64,000 nucleotides of DNA from CAYZWU01 sp964482235. Its GTDB lineage: Bacteria; Planctomycetota; B15-G4; CAYZWU01. Made by a program: the position numbers and the translations under genes. Under the pieces are notes generated by a model. The model saw nothing but the letters and a program-made list of their open reading frames with translations. It searched no databases and had not been told where the DNA came from. Shown here one piece after another: positions 36,279-45,912 of this stretch (within the stretch, counting starts at the first letter, position 1; each line of letters starts with the position of its first letter). The DNA is taken from contig CAYZWU010000006.1 in the NCBI GenBank assembly GCA_964482235.1, positions 62,001 to 126,000 of the forward strand, in the 5' to 3' direction.

Positions 36279-39227
36279 ATGGTCCGCAAGGAGCGCTCGA
36301 CCCCCCTCGAGGAACAGGGAAAAACCGCCGAGGAGATCTTTGCCGAAGCCCTGTCGAGAAGCGTCGCCGGGGAGGAGGTCGATCCGGAGGAGTACTTCCA
36401 GCAGTATCCCAGGCTCGCCGGCAAGTTGAGCGAGCTTTTCCGGGAGGATGCGGCGGAAAAGACCGAAGCGGGCAAGGTGATCGGCGACTTCAAGATCGTG
36501 CGCGAGATCGGATCCGGCGGCATGGCCACGGTCTTCGAGGCGGAGCAGATCTCGCTGAACCGAAGAGTCGCACTCAAGATCCTCCCCCTTCACCTCAGCT
36601 TTTCCGAGGCAACGGTCAGGAAGTTCAAGCGCGAGGCCGAGGCCGGGGGACGGCAGCGGCATCCGGGCATCATCGCCACCTACGCCGTGGGCCAGGAGAA
36701 GGGGCTCCACTACATTGCACAGGAGCTGGTGGAAGGGGGATACACGCTTGCCGACAAGCTCGATGGGCATCGCGCGCAGGAGGAACTTCCACGGGGGTAC
36801 TTCCGCGAGGCGGCGTTCCTTGCCGCCGAGGTGGCCGATGCCCTGGGCCACGCCCACGATTCGGGGGTGATCCACCGCGACGTGAAGCCTTCCAACATCC
36901 TCCTCACCGAAGAAGGCCGCCCCAAGATCTCCGACTTCGGCCTCGCACGGGTGGAGGACGCCCTGGCCCTCTCCCGCACTGGCGATCTCGCCGGCACCCC
37001 GTATTACATGTCCCCGGAGCAGGTGCTGCGGAAACCGGCGGGAATCGACTCCCGGACCGACATCTTTTCGCTGGGAGTGACGCTCTACGAATCGATCACC
37101 CTGGAGATGCCCTTCGAGGGCGAGACCTCCCAGGAGGTCCTGAAGAATATCCTCCTCAGGGAGCCGAGGGATCCTCGCCGGGTCAATCCACGCGTGCCCC
37201 GCGACCTGGCCGTCATCACCCTCAAGGCGATGGAGAAGGAGCGGAAGCGTCGCTACCGGACGATGAGCGATCTGGCCGAGGACCTGCGCCGCTTCCTGCA
37301 GGGCGAGGTCATCCTGGCCCGGCCGGCCGGACCGATAACCAAGGTCCTCAAGCGCTTCAAGCGGAATCCCCTGGTGAGCACGGCGGCAGGCATTGCCGCT
37401 GCGGCTGTCCTGGCCCTGATCCTGTCGATCCCGTGGTACCTCGTCCAGATCACGCGGGAAAGAAACAGGGCATTCGATGCCCGCGACGACGAGAAGAAGC
37501 AGCGGGCCGTTGCAGTGGAGGAGAGGGAGAAAGCGCTCCTGGCCAAGGGAGAGGCTCTCGATGCCCGGGATGACGCACGGAAGGAGGCCGAGAAGACACG
37601 CAGGATCAACCAGTTCCTGCGGGATATGCTGGCTTCTCCCGATCCGGAGAAGGAAGGCCGGCATGTCCTGGTGGTCGACGTGGTCGACAAGGCGGCGGCG
37701 AAGCTCGAGGGAGCGTTCCCCGACCAGCCCGGCGTGAAGGGCGAGCTGCACAACACGATCGCCGTCACCTACTGCGCCCTCGGTCGATACGGCGCGGCAA
37801 GGATCCATGCCGAGAGGGCGTACGAGATCAGCCGGCGCCTTCTCGGCGAGTCCCATCTGAACACGCTGGCGTCCCTCGACCTCCTGGGAGGCGTCATCAT
37901 GCTTCAGGGAGAGTATGCCGATGCGGAGCCGTACCTCCGGGCGGGCCTGAAGGGGCACCGGGAGATCCTGGGCGAGAAGGACAGCAGGACATTGACGTCC
38001 ATGAACAACCTCTCCATCGCCCTCCTCGAGCAGGGGAAGATGGCCGAGGCCGAACCACTCCTCGTCGAGGCAATGGAAGTCCAGCAGGATGTCCTGGGCA
38101 GCGACCACAGGAACACGATCACCACCAAGTGCAACCTGGCCAGCGCCTACATGGACCAGGGCAAGCACGCCCTGGCCGCCGACATCTACCGCGAGGTCCT
38201 GGAAAGCCTGCGCCGCGATCTGGGAGAAGATCATCCCGCCGTCCTCCAGTGCCTCTCAAGCCTGGGGGCCGTTCTCTCCGAGCTGGGAGAATACGCGGAA
38301 GCGGAAACGGTTCACCGCAAGGTTCTCGAGAAGAAGAGGCACGTCTTCGGCGAGAAGCACCCCGAGACCTTGACGTCGATCAACAACCTGGCTTTTGCAC
38401 TCTGGAAGGGCGGAAAGCTCCTCGAGGCCGAAATCCTCTACCGTGAAAGCTTCAAGATCAACAGCAGCAATCCGGGCGCCACCCACCCCGACTCCCTGTC
38501 GGCCATGCACAACCTGGCCCTGGTGCTCGCCGCCAGGGGCGAGCTCGCCGAAGCCGAGTCCATCCTGCGCCGGATCATCCCGCTGTTCAGCGAGAAGCTC
38601 GGCCAGGGCCACCCGGAAACCCTTTCCACGAGAAACTCGCTCGCCAGCCTGCTCATGAGGCAGAAGAAGTTCGTTCTGTCCCGGCCGATCTACGAGGAGG
38701 TTCTGGCAGGAAGGATCGAGGCGCTGGGCCGCGATCATCCCAAGACCCAGGCCTCCATGTACAATCTGGCCATGACGCAGTATGCGCTCAACAACTACCC
38801 CGATGCCGAGGACCTGTTCCGCCAGGCGCACGAGGGGCGGGCCGCCGTTCTGGGCGAGGATCACCCTGATACGCTCTACGCGATGATGTACACCGCCCTC
38901 TGCCTCGTCAAGCAGGGTAGGATTGCCGAAGCCGAGCCCATTCTCGGCAAAGGTCTCGCGCTCGCCCGGAAGGCTCTTCCCCCGGATCATGACAACCTGG
39001 CGAAGCACCGGTGCAACCACGCCGCCTGCCTGATTTTGCTGAAGCGGTACGAGCCGGCCGAGAAGGAGCTCCTCGGCGATTACGAGGATCTCAAGAACCG
39101 CCTCGGCCCTCGAGCTCCGCAGACGAAGCAGGTTGTCGGCCTCCTGGTTCAGCTCTACAACGCCTGGGATCGGCCGGACAAGGCCGCTGAATTCAAGACC
39201 CTGTTCTCTCCCGAACCGGGGAAGTGA
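36279..39227 (+). CDS. transmembrane Ser/Thr protein kinase with C-terminal TPR repeats
   Basis: 982 residues; GGAGGTGAGAC precedes the start. An N-terminal region (1-65) of DUF-like helices precedes the kinase domain (about 71-335). The kinase has the Gly loop IGSGGMATVFEAE, Lys100 in VALKIL, the catalytic Asp201 in HRDVKPSN and DFG at 219-221. A transmembrane helix lies at about 365-388. A coiled stretch (390-440) follows, and then about eleven TPR units (about 480-970) with the 42-residue spacing typical of TPR_10/TPR_12 kinases. The kinase should sit on the cytoplasmic side with TPRs outside, or the reverse, sensing partners and phosphorylating cytosolic targets. This kinase-TPR architecture is common in Planctomycetota and Acidobacteria. 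Confidence 0.93.
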   Translation: MVRKERSTPLEEQGKTAEEIFAEALSRSVAGEEVDPEEYFQQYPRLAGKLSELFREDAAEKTEAGKVIGDFKIVREIGSGGMATVFEAEQISLNRRVALKILPLHLSFSEATVRKFKREAEAGGRQRHPGIIATYAVGQEKGLHYIAQELVEGGYTLADKLDGHRAQEELPRGYFREAAFLAAEVADALGHAHDSGVIHRDVKPSNILLTEEGRPKISDFGLARVEDALALSRTGDLAGTPYYMSPEQVLRKPAGIDSRTDIFSLGVTLYESITLEMPFEGETSQEVLKNILLREPRDPRRVNPRVPRDLAVITLKAMEKERKRRYRTMSDLAEDLRRFLQGEVILARPAGPITKVLKRFKRNPLVSTAAGIAAAAVLALILSIPWYLVQITRERNRAFDARDDEKKQRAVAVEEREKALLAKGEALDARDDARKEAEKTRRINQFLRDMLASPDPEKEGRHVLVVDVVDKAAAKLEGAFPDQPGVKGELHNTIAVTYCALGRYGAARIHAERAYEISRRLLGESHLNTLASLDLLGGVIMLQGEYADAEPYLRAGLKGHREILGEKDSRTLTSMNNLSIALLEQGKMAEAEPLLVEAMEVQQDVLGSDHRNTITTKCNLASAYMDQGKHALAADIYREVLESLRRDLGEDHPAVLQCLSSLGAVLSELGEYAEAETVHRKVLEKKRHVFGEKHPETLTSINNLAFALWKGGKLLEAEILYRESFKINSSNPGATHPDSLSAMHNLALVLAARGELAEAESILRRIIPLFSEKLGQGHPETLSTRNSLASLLMRQKKFVLSRPIYEEVLAGRIEALGRDHPKTQASMYNLAMTQYALNNYPDAEDLFRQAHEGRAAVLGEDHPDTLYAMMYTALCLVKQGRIAEAEPILGKGLALARKALPPDHDNLAKHRCNHAACLILLKRYEPAEKELLGDYEDLKNRLGPRAPQTKQVVGLLVQLYNAWDRPDKAAEFKTLFSPEPGK

Positions 39228-39486
39228 GCCGGAGGACAGCGCCTCGGTTCGAATCGGCAATTCCTGCAGCAAGAGCTCTGTCGTGATATCCGGTCCCGAC
39301 CGCCTCCACCGATTCACGCGCTCCCGCCCGGCCAGGCGAAGAAAATAAGAAAAAAGACGAATTCCCTCGAAGCGCATCCTTCCTGTTTACGCCTCTTCAT
39401 CTACAGGCAAGAAATCAACATCCGACAGACACCAGCGAGACTCAAGGGCCTGATAAAGCAGAACAACTGATCGAAAGGAGAGACTC

Positions 39487-40440
39487 ATGACAATGCGAAG
39501 GATGATTATTTCACTGATGATCTGCATCGGGATTGCCTGCACCGGCAACCTGGCGCTGGGTCAGACGCAGTACGACGTGGCAGAGGATTTTTCCCTCGAC
39601 GGCAACCCCAACGGCGTCTGGTCCTATGGCCACACAACGACGCTTGGGGGGACGTTCGTTCTCTATCCCTACTCCACGAACAACTGGGCGGGCTACAGCT
39701 TCATGCACGCCTGGTACAGCGGGATCTCCTGGGACGATTCGCCACAGATCATGAAGAACATCTCGGATCAGCGGCAGATCTTCGGCACCCTGGACTACCT
39801 GGCGGGACAGACCATCCTTCATCCCGGACAGAATGACGAGAAGAGCATCGCCCGCTTCACGGCGCCCGAGGACGCCTCCTACGAGATCGACGCGACATTC
39901 GAGGGACGCGACTACGTCTGGGGGACGACGACGGACGTGCACGTGCTCGTCAATGGCGTTTCCATCTTCGATGACGCGATCAACGGATTCGAGGACAAGG
40001 CCTCCTACAACGGAACGCTCAGCCTGAACGCAGGCGACACCGTCGATTTCGCCGTCGGCTTTGGCGGCAATATCTTCAACGGCGACTCCACGGCGATCGA
40101 TGCGGTCATCACGAACCTCGACTCGGCTGCTCTTGCGGCTTCTCCCGATCCGCTTGTGGCCGGGCAGAACGCGATCTTCACCGTCACAAACGCCACGCCG
40201 AACGACACCGTCTATCTCGCCTACAGCCTGTCGGGAACGGGCAGCACCTTCGTTCCCTTCCTCAACGTGACGCTCGATCTCGATCGTCCCAGGCAGGCAG
40301 GGACGGCGCTGACGACCGACGGCACGGGATTCGCCGAGTGGACCCTACCCATTCCCGCGAATGCCGCGGGACTCACCGTCTGGGTGCAGGCCGTCCAGTT
40401 CGAGAACAAGACCAATGTGCTCGAGGCGCTGGTCCAGTAA
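39487..40440 (+). CDS. secreted jelly-roll-like protein with the shared C-terminal domain
   Basis: 317 residues, with AAGGAGAG upstream of the ATG. A signal peptide (about 1-24, ending LALGQ) precedes a domain with the pattern DFSLDGNPNGVWSYG, then TAPEDASYEIDATFEGRD and DVHVLVNGVSIFD. That is the layout of secreted carbohydrate-binding-like beta sandwiches often seen with PEP-CTERM proteins. The final 104 residues (214-317) match the end of the subtilase encoded at 2181-5630, for example LAYSLSGTGST against LAYSLTGPGST and WTLPIP in both. No catalytic residues are seen. The gene is monocistronic with a clear terminator. Confidence 0.72.
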   Translation: MTMRRMIISLMICIGIACTGNLALGQTQYDVAEDFSLDGNPNGVWSYGHTTTLGGTFVLYPYSTNNWAGYSFMHAWYSGISWDDSPQIMKNISDQRQIFGTLDYLAGQTILHPGQNDEKSIARFTAPEDASYEIDATFEGRDYVWGTTTDVHVLVNGVSIFDDAINGFEDKASYNGTLSLNAGDTVDFAVGFGGNIFNGDSTAIDAVITNLDSAALAASPDPLVAGQNAIFTVTNATPNDTVYLAYSLSGTGSTFVPFLNVTLDLDRPRQAGTALTTDGTGFAEWTLPIPANAAGLTVWVQAVQFENKTNVLEALVQ

Positions 40441-40468
40441 TCTACGATCCTGGCTGAGGAGAGGTACA

Positions 40469-40506
40469 GGGCAGGTCGGAATCCACCCGGCCTGTCCTTT
40501 TTTTTT
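40469..40506 (+). terminator. Rho-independent terminator with nine T residues
   Basis: GGGCAGGTCGG (40469-40479) pairs over 11 positions, two of them wobble, with CCGGCCTGTCC (40487-40497). The stem is followed directly by nine T residues (40498-40506). It is 28 bases after the stop at 40440. Confidence 0.92.
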
Positions 40507-40648
40507 GCATGCCGGTCCGTCTTCGCGGTCCGGCGGGCTTTGCGATAATGGCCGTGGCGAATATCTCTCTGCTCCTGTCGAGGATTTGGCAACGCAGAGC
40601 CGGCGCAAAAGATCCGCTTTCGGCCCGAATGACTTTTTCAACGGCCTG

Positions 40649-40906
40649 CTAACCGAAAACAACATAGATCACCGCTTGAACGGCGAGGATGGCCACGGCC
40701 CAGGTTCTGAGATCGCGCGCCATCCTCCAGCGCCCTGAGCGGTCGCGCGCCCCGTCCGCCTCCTGGTTCAAGGTGAGCACCCACAGGGCGAGAACGAGAA
40801 GAACCAGAACATAGACGGCCACAGCTACACCGGGTCTCACACTCTTCGCAGCGTCGAAGCAGACCCTTGCGAAAGGTTCGAGCAGGTCGATGATCCACTC
40901 TTTCAT
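40649..40906 (-). CDS. small two-helix membrane protein linked to the symporter
   Basis: 85 residues, starting at an ATG that overlaps the symporter stop (ATGA, 40903-40906) with AGGAGGGG upstream. It has two hydrophobic segments (about 26-46 and 66-84) joined by a charged loop with DGARDRSGRWRMARD. Small membrane proteins sit next to sodium:solute symporters in many bacteria, and some serve as accessory subunits; this one is not of a family I can name. Coupled translation argues for joint function. Confidence 0.6.
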   Translation of the reverse strand: MKEWIIDLLEPFARVCFDAAKSVRPGVAVAVYVLVLLVLALWVLTLNQEADGARDRSGRWRMARDLRTWAVAILAVQAVIYVVFG

Positions 40907-42399
40907 CGTCCCCTCCTGTAGGTCAGGTCCTTCAGCTCATGGGCGGATTTCGGCCGCGTCACGAGGCTCACCGCCACGGTGGCAACGATGCCGGCCGCAA
41001 AGGACCACCAGGCGATGTAGAGAAAAGGATCGGCCGCCTGGAAGATCTCGTCCTTGATCCAGAACAGGGTGGAGCTCGTGGCCACTCCCGCGGCCAATCC
41101 CGCCATCGCACCTGCCCCGGTTGCCCTCTTCCAGGTCATTCCCAGGAGAAGAATGGCGAAGGTCGGCCCCTGAAAAACCGAGAGCAGCGTCTGCATGGCG
41201 CTGAAGATTCCCTCGAACCGCGCCGTCAACGGGGCGAGGAGAACGGCAGCAATGATGAAGACGAGCGTGAGCACCCTTCCCACGCGAAAGAGATGCTCCG
41301 GCGTGGCGGTCCGCTTGACGTATCGCCTGTAGATGTCCATGGTCCACAGAGTGGCAGCCGAGTTGAGGTAGGAGTCGACGCTCGACATGAGAGCCGCCAG
41401 AAAGCCGGCGAAGACGAGCCCCGCCAGCCCGGTCGGCAGGAGCTCGTGGAGCAAGGTGGGAAAGATGTCGTCTCCCTTTTGCAGCTCCGGGAAGAGTGCG
41501 AATCCCAAGATCCCGGGCACCACGATCAGAAAGGGAATGGTGAGCTTGAGACAGGCCCCGAAGAGGACCGACTTCTTCGCCTCCCGCTCGCTCGCCGTTC
41601 CCAGATTGCGCTGCACGATCGCCTGGTTGCCGATCCAGTAGGCCGGGGAAAGCACGAAGGCGAGCCCGAAGAGCACCGCCGACCACGAGAAGGGGTGGGG
41701 CGTGTCCGCAGGAAGGACGAGGTCGAAGAAGTTCGCTCTCGACTCTCCTCCCTTTTCGGCGACGGCGGTGACGAGACCGTCGATTCCGCCCACTTCCGCC
41801 AATCCGAGAAGAACGACGACCGTGCTGCCCACGAGGAGCACAAAGTACTGGATCGTATCGGTGAACACCACCGCCCTGAGCCCGCCGGCGATCGTGTAGA
41901 AGCCGATCACCGACGCGGTCACCACGATCGACAGGCCCGCCGGCCAGCCGAGAAGAATCTTCAGGACCGTGGCCGACGCCCAGAGGAAGATCCCGAGGTT
42001 GGCCACCATGAAGAGTCCCCAGAGCACCGAAACGATGGCACGCACGCCGTCGTTGTAGCGCCGGCCCAGGTACTCGGGCACGGTGAAGACACCCGACCTC
42101 CAGTAGAAGGGAATGAATAGAAACGCGGCGAGGACCATGGCCGGGATGCACCCGATCCAGTCGAAGTTTGCCACCGACATGCCCACCACGTAGGCGCTCC
42201 CGGCCACGCCGACCAGTTCGAGTGCGCCGATGTCGGACACCACCATGGAGATGCCCACCATCCACCACTTGAGCCGGCGGCCGCCAAGAAAGTAATCCCT
42301 GTCCGTGCGCTGTCTCCGGCCGAGCACGAAACCGAGAACCAGCATCCCCGCCAGGTAGACGAGAACGACGGCGATGTCCACGTTGGCCAGGCGCTGCAT
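40903..42399 (-). CDS. sodium:solute symporter (SSS/SLC5 family)
   Basis: 498 residues from ATG 42399, which has GAGGAG upstream and gives the canonical start NVDIAVVLVYLAGMLVLG; the frame opens earlier at 42471. About 13 membrane helices are expected. Family signatures are present: GRRQRTDRDYFLGGRRLKWW, then FTVPEYLGRRYN and the helix with GGLRAVVFTDTIQYFVLL. It imports a sugar or organic solute with sodium. It belongs to the glucose/galactose-like branch by motif, but the substrate is unknown. It is coupled to the small membrane protein and divergent from the PQQ-type propeller gene, so all may deal with one substrate. Confidence 0.92.
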   Translation of the reverse strand: MQRLANVDIAVVLVYLAGMLVLGFVLGRRQRTDRDYFLGGRRLKWWMVGISMVVSDIGALELVGVAGSAYVVGMSVANFDWIGCIPAMVLAAFLFIPFYWRSGVFTVPEYLGRRYNDGVRAIVSVLWGLFMVANLGIFLWASATVLKILLGWPAGLSIVVTASVIGFYTIAGGLRAVVFTDTIQYFVLLVGSTVVVLLGLAEVGGIDGLVTAVAEKGGESRANFFDLVLPADTPHPFSWSAVLFGLAFVLSPAYWIGNQAIVQRNLGTASEREAKKSVLFGACLKLTIPFLIVVPGILGFALFPELQKGDDIFPTLLHELLPTGLAGLVFAGFLAALMSSVDSYLNSAATLWTMDIYRRYVKRTATPEHLFRVGRVLTLVFIIAAVLLAPLTARFEGIFSAMQTLLSVFQGPTFAILLLGMTWKRATGAGAMAGLAAGVATSSTLFWIKDEIFQAADPFLYIAWWSFAAGIVATVAVSLVTRPKSAHELKDLTYRRGR

Positions 42400-42551
42400 A
42401 GCGGCGAGCTCCTCGTCTGGGGATGAACGGACGACACCGAGCATGGTGCCACGCCGTCTTGAGTATTGCAACGCGCATGTCCGGTGCGATACTCTCGACG
42501 GTCGACCGCGCCGATCCCCGTGCAGGCGGCCGGAAACGAGGAAGGAGCACG

Positions 42552-45122
42552 ATGAGAACGACGATAACTTTTCTGGTCTTTTGCGCCCTCGGCCAGGCCC
42601 TGGCAGGGCCGGGAGAGGACTGGCCGCAGTACAAGTTCGACGCCGGCCATTCGGGCAACGTTTCCGGAAGGCGGATCGACACGCCGCTCGGGCTCGTCGC
42701 CGCCCTTCCCCTCACCGACGCCGTTCTCACGGCCCCTGCCGTCGAGGGGGGCAGGGTCTACGTGGTGGACGCCGCCGGCTGGGTCTTCTGTTTTGACGCC
42801 GTTAGCCTCGAGACGATCTGGAAGCGCCCGACCCTGTCCACACCGGCCAACAACAACAACGTCTCATCACCGGCCATCTGCGGCGACTTCGTCCACTTCG
42901 GAACCATGGCGGGCGTTTACTACGTCCTGAGGAAGAGCGACGGATCGGTGGTGAGGCAGATCCCCTGCGGCGAACCGATCTTCAGCACGCCTGTCGTGGG
43001 TAACGGCCGCGTCTACTGCGCGACGCTTGGATCGCGTATCCTGGCCCTCGAGCCCGACGGGACCCGGTGCTGGGAGTGGGACTTCGTCACGGAGCGGCTC
43101 GGATTCCATGGCGATCGGTGGAGCGGCGCGGAGTGGCTGGCGCACAAGGGCGGGCGCGTGACCTGGCGTGAGCAGTTCTGCTGCTCGCGGAACATCGCCC
43201 TTCACGGGAAGACCCTCGTCGTGCCCGCCGGCGGATCGATCGTGTGGCTCGAGGATGCCGGTGACAGGCCGAAGCTCTGTCATGTCTACGCGCCCAAGGA
43301 GAGCCCCGCCACCCTGGGCCTGAGCGTCGATGTGCAGGGACGGGTCTACCGGCAGTGGTACCGCCGCGACAACTGCGGAAGGGTCGAGATCCTCCAGTTC
43401 GTCGACGGCGCCCTGCGCACCTCCTTCGTGAAGGGCACGACCACGAGCTACCAGGGGCCGGAGAGCATGAGCTTTTCCTCGGTGAGCGTCCGGGACGGCG
43501 CAGTTTTCAGGACCCGGCCCGAGGCGGGCGTCGGTTTCTGCCGCCACCAGGAGGGTGCGCCGCCCGTTGTCCTCAGCGGCGCCCTCTGCCTGACAGCTCC
43601 GGTCCTTCTCGAAAACAAGGGAGTCGTGGGCGGCCTCGACGGCCGCCTCCACGTGGTTTCCCTTGATGACGAGGGGAAGGCCTGGGCCTTCGAGACCGCC
43701 TTCGGCAAGGCGATCTCGGCGCCCGCCGCGGTATGCGACGGCCGCGTCTACTTCGGCTGCGAGGACGGGTACCTCTACGTTCTTGGACCGGAGGGAAAAG
43801 CACCGCTGCCCGAGACGGATCTCGAGCTCTGGCGGATCCGAAATCCCCTGACCGGGGCGCGCACAGAACCCGGCTTCGACTGGCACACCGCCTTCGGCGA
43901 CATGGCCAACACCAACGCGAACAGCCAGGGGTTGGCGCCTCCCTTCGCGATCCGCTGGATCCGGCCCTTCGCCGGGACGGTGAAACACTTTTCCGTCTGC
44001 GGTGGCGGACGGCTCTACACCCACACTGCCGAGGGCCAGATCTTTGCCGTGGAGCAGGAGACGGGCCGCCTCCTGTGGCGGACCGCTTTTCCGGGCGTCC
44101 ACGTTTCCTACACGGCGCCCCTCTACCTGAACGGCCGCCTCTACGTTCCCCAGGCCGGCCTGGAAAAGTCGTTCCTCCGGTGTCTCGACGCCGCGACGGG
44201 ACGCGTCCTGTGGAAAGCGCCCATCACGGGATCGCCGAGTTGGAACCGCCAGCAGCCTCCCGTCCTGTTCGACGGGCTCGTCTTCTACATGTTCGGGTCG
44301 GGAAGGTACGATCCGAAGGGGTGGCTCTTCGAGCACCAGTCCATCTTCGAATTTCCCGCCGATCACCGGCCGCTGCTCCGCGCCTGGGACGCCGAGACGG
44401 GCCGGGAGAAGTGGACCAGGGATTTCTCTGAGAAGGGCGCCGGCGGCGACGATGCCTCGCTCTGCCTGCTCGACGGCATGCTCTACTACTCGTGCTACTT
44501 CGGACGCGGGCAGGACCAGGCGAAGGATGGCATCTCCGGAGGCAGGAGATCGCCGGGAATCACCGTTGCCATCGAACCGGCCACGGGGCGCACGCTCTGG
44601 CTGAACGATCGTCATGCTGTCCACTCGGGGTGCGCCATCTCGGGCAAGGACGGCCGACTCTACCTGGGCGGGTACAACTGGGTGGAGGGCAAAAAGAACA
44701 GGATCTGGTGCCTCGACGCAAAGGATGGTTCCCTCATTTGGCAGTCGGAGCCGGTGACCCAGGCGATTCACGTTGTCACCATCAGGGAGAACACGCTTTT
44801 TGCCCACGCCCAGTACAACAAGAGCACGCTCTTCTCGAGGGAGACGGGCCGGATTCTCGATTCCATGGAGATGGGGTACCGCTGCACGCGCTTCACCGTC
44901 TCCGAGCCTTTTCTTCTCGGCGCGAACTGCGACATAATCGATCTCTCGAAGGGCTTCTCCCTCACGGCGACAGGCCCCGCCGTCGACGTGCTCGTCTGCG
45001 TGGGCGGCACCGTGTCGAATGGCCGCATCTTCTTCACCGCCAACGGCGGCGGCCTCCAGGTGGGCCTCTCCTACGGCAAGGAGGCGGCCGTTCTCGGCCG
45101 TCCCTGGCATTCCGGCCGTTGA
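42552..45122 (+). CDS. secreted PQQ-type beta-propeller repeat protein
   Basis: 856 residues from ATG 42552, with AAGGAGC upstream; the frame is open from 42423 without support. A signal peptide (FLVFCALGQALAG) is followed by many repeats of the PQQ/quinoprotein propeller type, for example GGRVYVVDAAGWVFCFDA, GRVYCATLGSRILALEPDG and GRLYLGGYNWVEG. Each repeat is a blade with a Trp-docking pattern. Two propellers of seven or eight blades would fit the length. Cofactor-binding residues of true quinoprotein dehydrogenases are not obvious, so it may be a scaffold or an enzyme of unknown substrate. It lies upstream of the molybdenum hydroxylase genes. Confidence 0.8.
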   Translation: MRTTITFLVFCALGQALAGPGEDWPQYKFDAGHSGNVSGRRIDTPLGLVAALPLTDAVLTAPAVEGGRVYVVDAAGWVFCFDAVSLETIWKRPTLSTPANNNNVSSPAICGDFVHFGTMAGVYYVLRKSDGSVVRQIPCGEPIFSTPVVGNGRVYCATLGSRILALEPDGTRCWEWDFVTERLGFHGDRWSGAEWLAHKGGRVTWREQFCCSRNIALHGKTLVVPAGGSIVWLEDAGDRPKLCHVYAPKESPATLGLSVDVQGRVYRQWYRRDNCGRVEILQFVDGALRTSFVKGTTTSYQGPESMSFSSVSVRDGAVFRTRPEAGVGFCRHQEGAPPVVLSGALCLTAPVLLENKGVVGGLDGRLHVVSLDDEGKAWAFETAFGKAISAPAAVCDGRVYFGCEDGYLYVLGPEGKAPLPETDLELWRIRNPLTGARTEPGFDWHTAFGDMANTNANSQGLAPPFAIRWIRPFAGTVKHFSVCGGGRLYTHTAEGQIFAVEQETGRLLWRTAFPGVHVSYTAPLYLNGRLYVPQAGLEKSFLRCLDAATGRVLWKAPITGSPSWNRQQPPVLFDGLVFYMFGSGRYDPKGWLFEHQSIFEFPADHRPLLRAWDAETGREKWTRDFSEKGAGGDDASLCLLDGMLYYSCYFGRGQDQAKDGISGGRRSPGITVAIEPATGRTLWLNDRHAVHSGCAISGKDGRLYLGGYNWVEGKKNRIWCLDAKDGSLIWQSEPVTQAIHVVTIRENTLFAHAQYNKSTLFSRETGRILDSMEMGYRCTRFTVSEPFLLGANCDIIDLSKGFSLTATGPAVDVLVCVGGTVSNGRIFFTANGGGLQVGLSYGKEAAVLGRPWHSGR

Positions 45123-45268
45123 GCAGTTCGAAAAAAAAACTTAGCACGGAGGGCTCCCGTGCACTATACAGTTTTATGAAGAGCCCGCATCGTTTGGCAG
45201 CGGCTGACGGCACCCCCGGCGCTTTGAACAAGAGCATTCCTCGAAAGAAGAAGATTCGGAAGAGAACA

Positions 45269-45892
45269 ATGAGCCAGAAGAAAAAGAAGGACGACATTTC
45301 GCGCCGCGATTTCATCAAGGGCGTGGGCGCGGGTGTCGTGGGCAGCGGTATTCTTGCTGCAGGGGACACGGCCCTTTCCCAGGAGAAAGGCACGGCAGCG
45401 CGCGCCGGAAAGTCCGGCGGGAAGAAGGTATCCCTGGCTTTCGAGGTCAACGGCAAGCCGGTCGAGGTCCGCGTCTCGCCGGAGACCACTCTCGTCGAGG
45501 TCCTGCGGGACGAGCTCGATCTCCCGGGAACGAAGGTGGCCTGCAACCGCGGCGAGTGCGGCACCTGCACGGTGCTCCTCGACAAAAGAGCGGTCTACTC
45601 CTGCCACATGCTCGCCCTGGACGCGGCGGGCCGGAAGGTGGTCACCATCGAGGGGCTGCTCGAGGAAGGCAGGCTGCACCCGATCCAGGAGGCTTTCATC
45701 GAGCACGACGGTTTTCAGTGCGGCTTCTGCACGTCGGGGCAGATCATGGCGGCCCAGGCCCTGCTGCTGAAGACGCCACGCCCCACGCGCGAGCAGGTCC
45801 TCGAGGGGATGTCCGGCAACATCTGCCGGTGCTCCGGCTATCCGCACATCATCGAATCGGTTCTCAAGGCCGCTGAAAAGAGCGGCAGGTAA
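45269..45892 (+). CDS. Tat-exported (2Fe-2S) subunit of a molybdenum hydroxylase (PaoA/YagT-like)
   Basis: 207 residues; GGAAGAG precedes the ATG at 45269. The twin-arginine signal SRRDFIKGVGAG directs export of the folded complex. The plant-type cluster is coordinated by Cys92, Cys97, Cys100 and Cys112 (CNRGECGTC...C). The second cluster is held by Cys151, Cys154, Cys186 and Cys188 (CGFC...CRC). This is the small subunit of xanthine dehydrogenase/aldehyde oxidase family enzymes and passes electrons between the Mo cofactor and FAD. It is the first of three genes in the order FeS, Mo, FAD; E. coli paoABC has FeS, FAD, Mo. Confidence 0.93.
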   Translation: MSQKKKKDDISRRDFIKGVGAGVVGSGILAAGDTALSQEKGTAARAGKSGGKKVSLAFEVNGKPVEVRVSPETTLVEVLRDELDLPGTKVACNRGECGTCTVLLDKRAVYSCHMLALDAAGRKVVTIEGLLEEGRLHPIQEAFIEHDGFQCGFCTSGQIMAAQALLLKTPRPTREQVLEGMSGNICRCSGYPHIIESVLKAAEKSGR

Positions 45893-45912
45893 TAGAGAGA
45901 GCAGGAGGTCCC

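Noticed and set aside
35295..38234. 979-codon open frame antisense to the TPR kinase
   Set aside because: Composition and lack of motifs mark it as a shadow; the plus strand encodes an unmistakable kinase.
42867..45110. 747-codon open frame antisense to the PQQ propeller gene
   Set aside because: No domain or ribosome binding site; explained by codon bias of the plus-strand gene.
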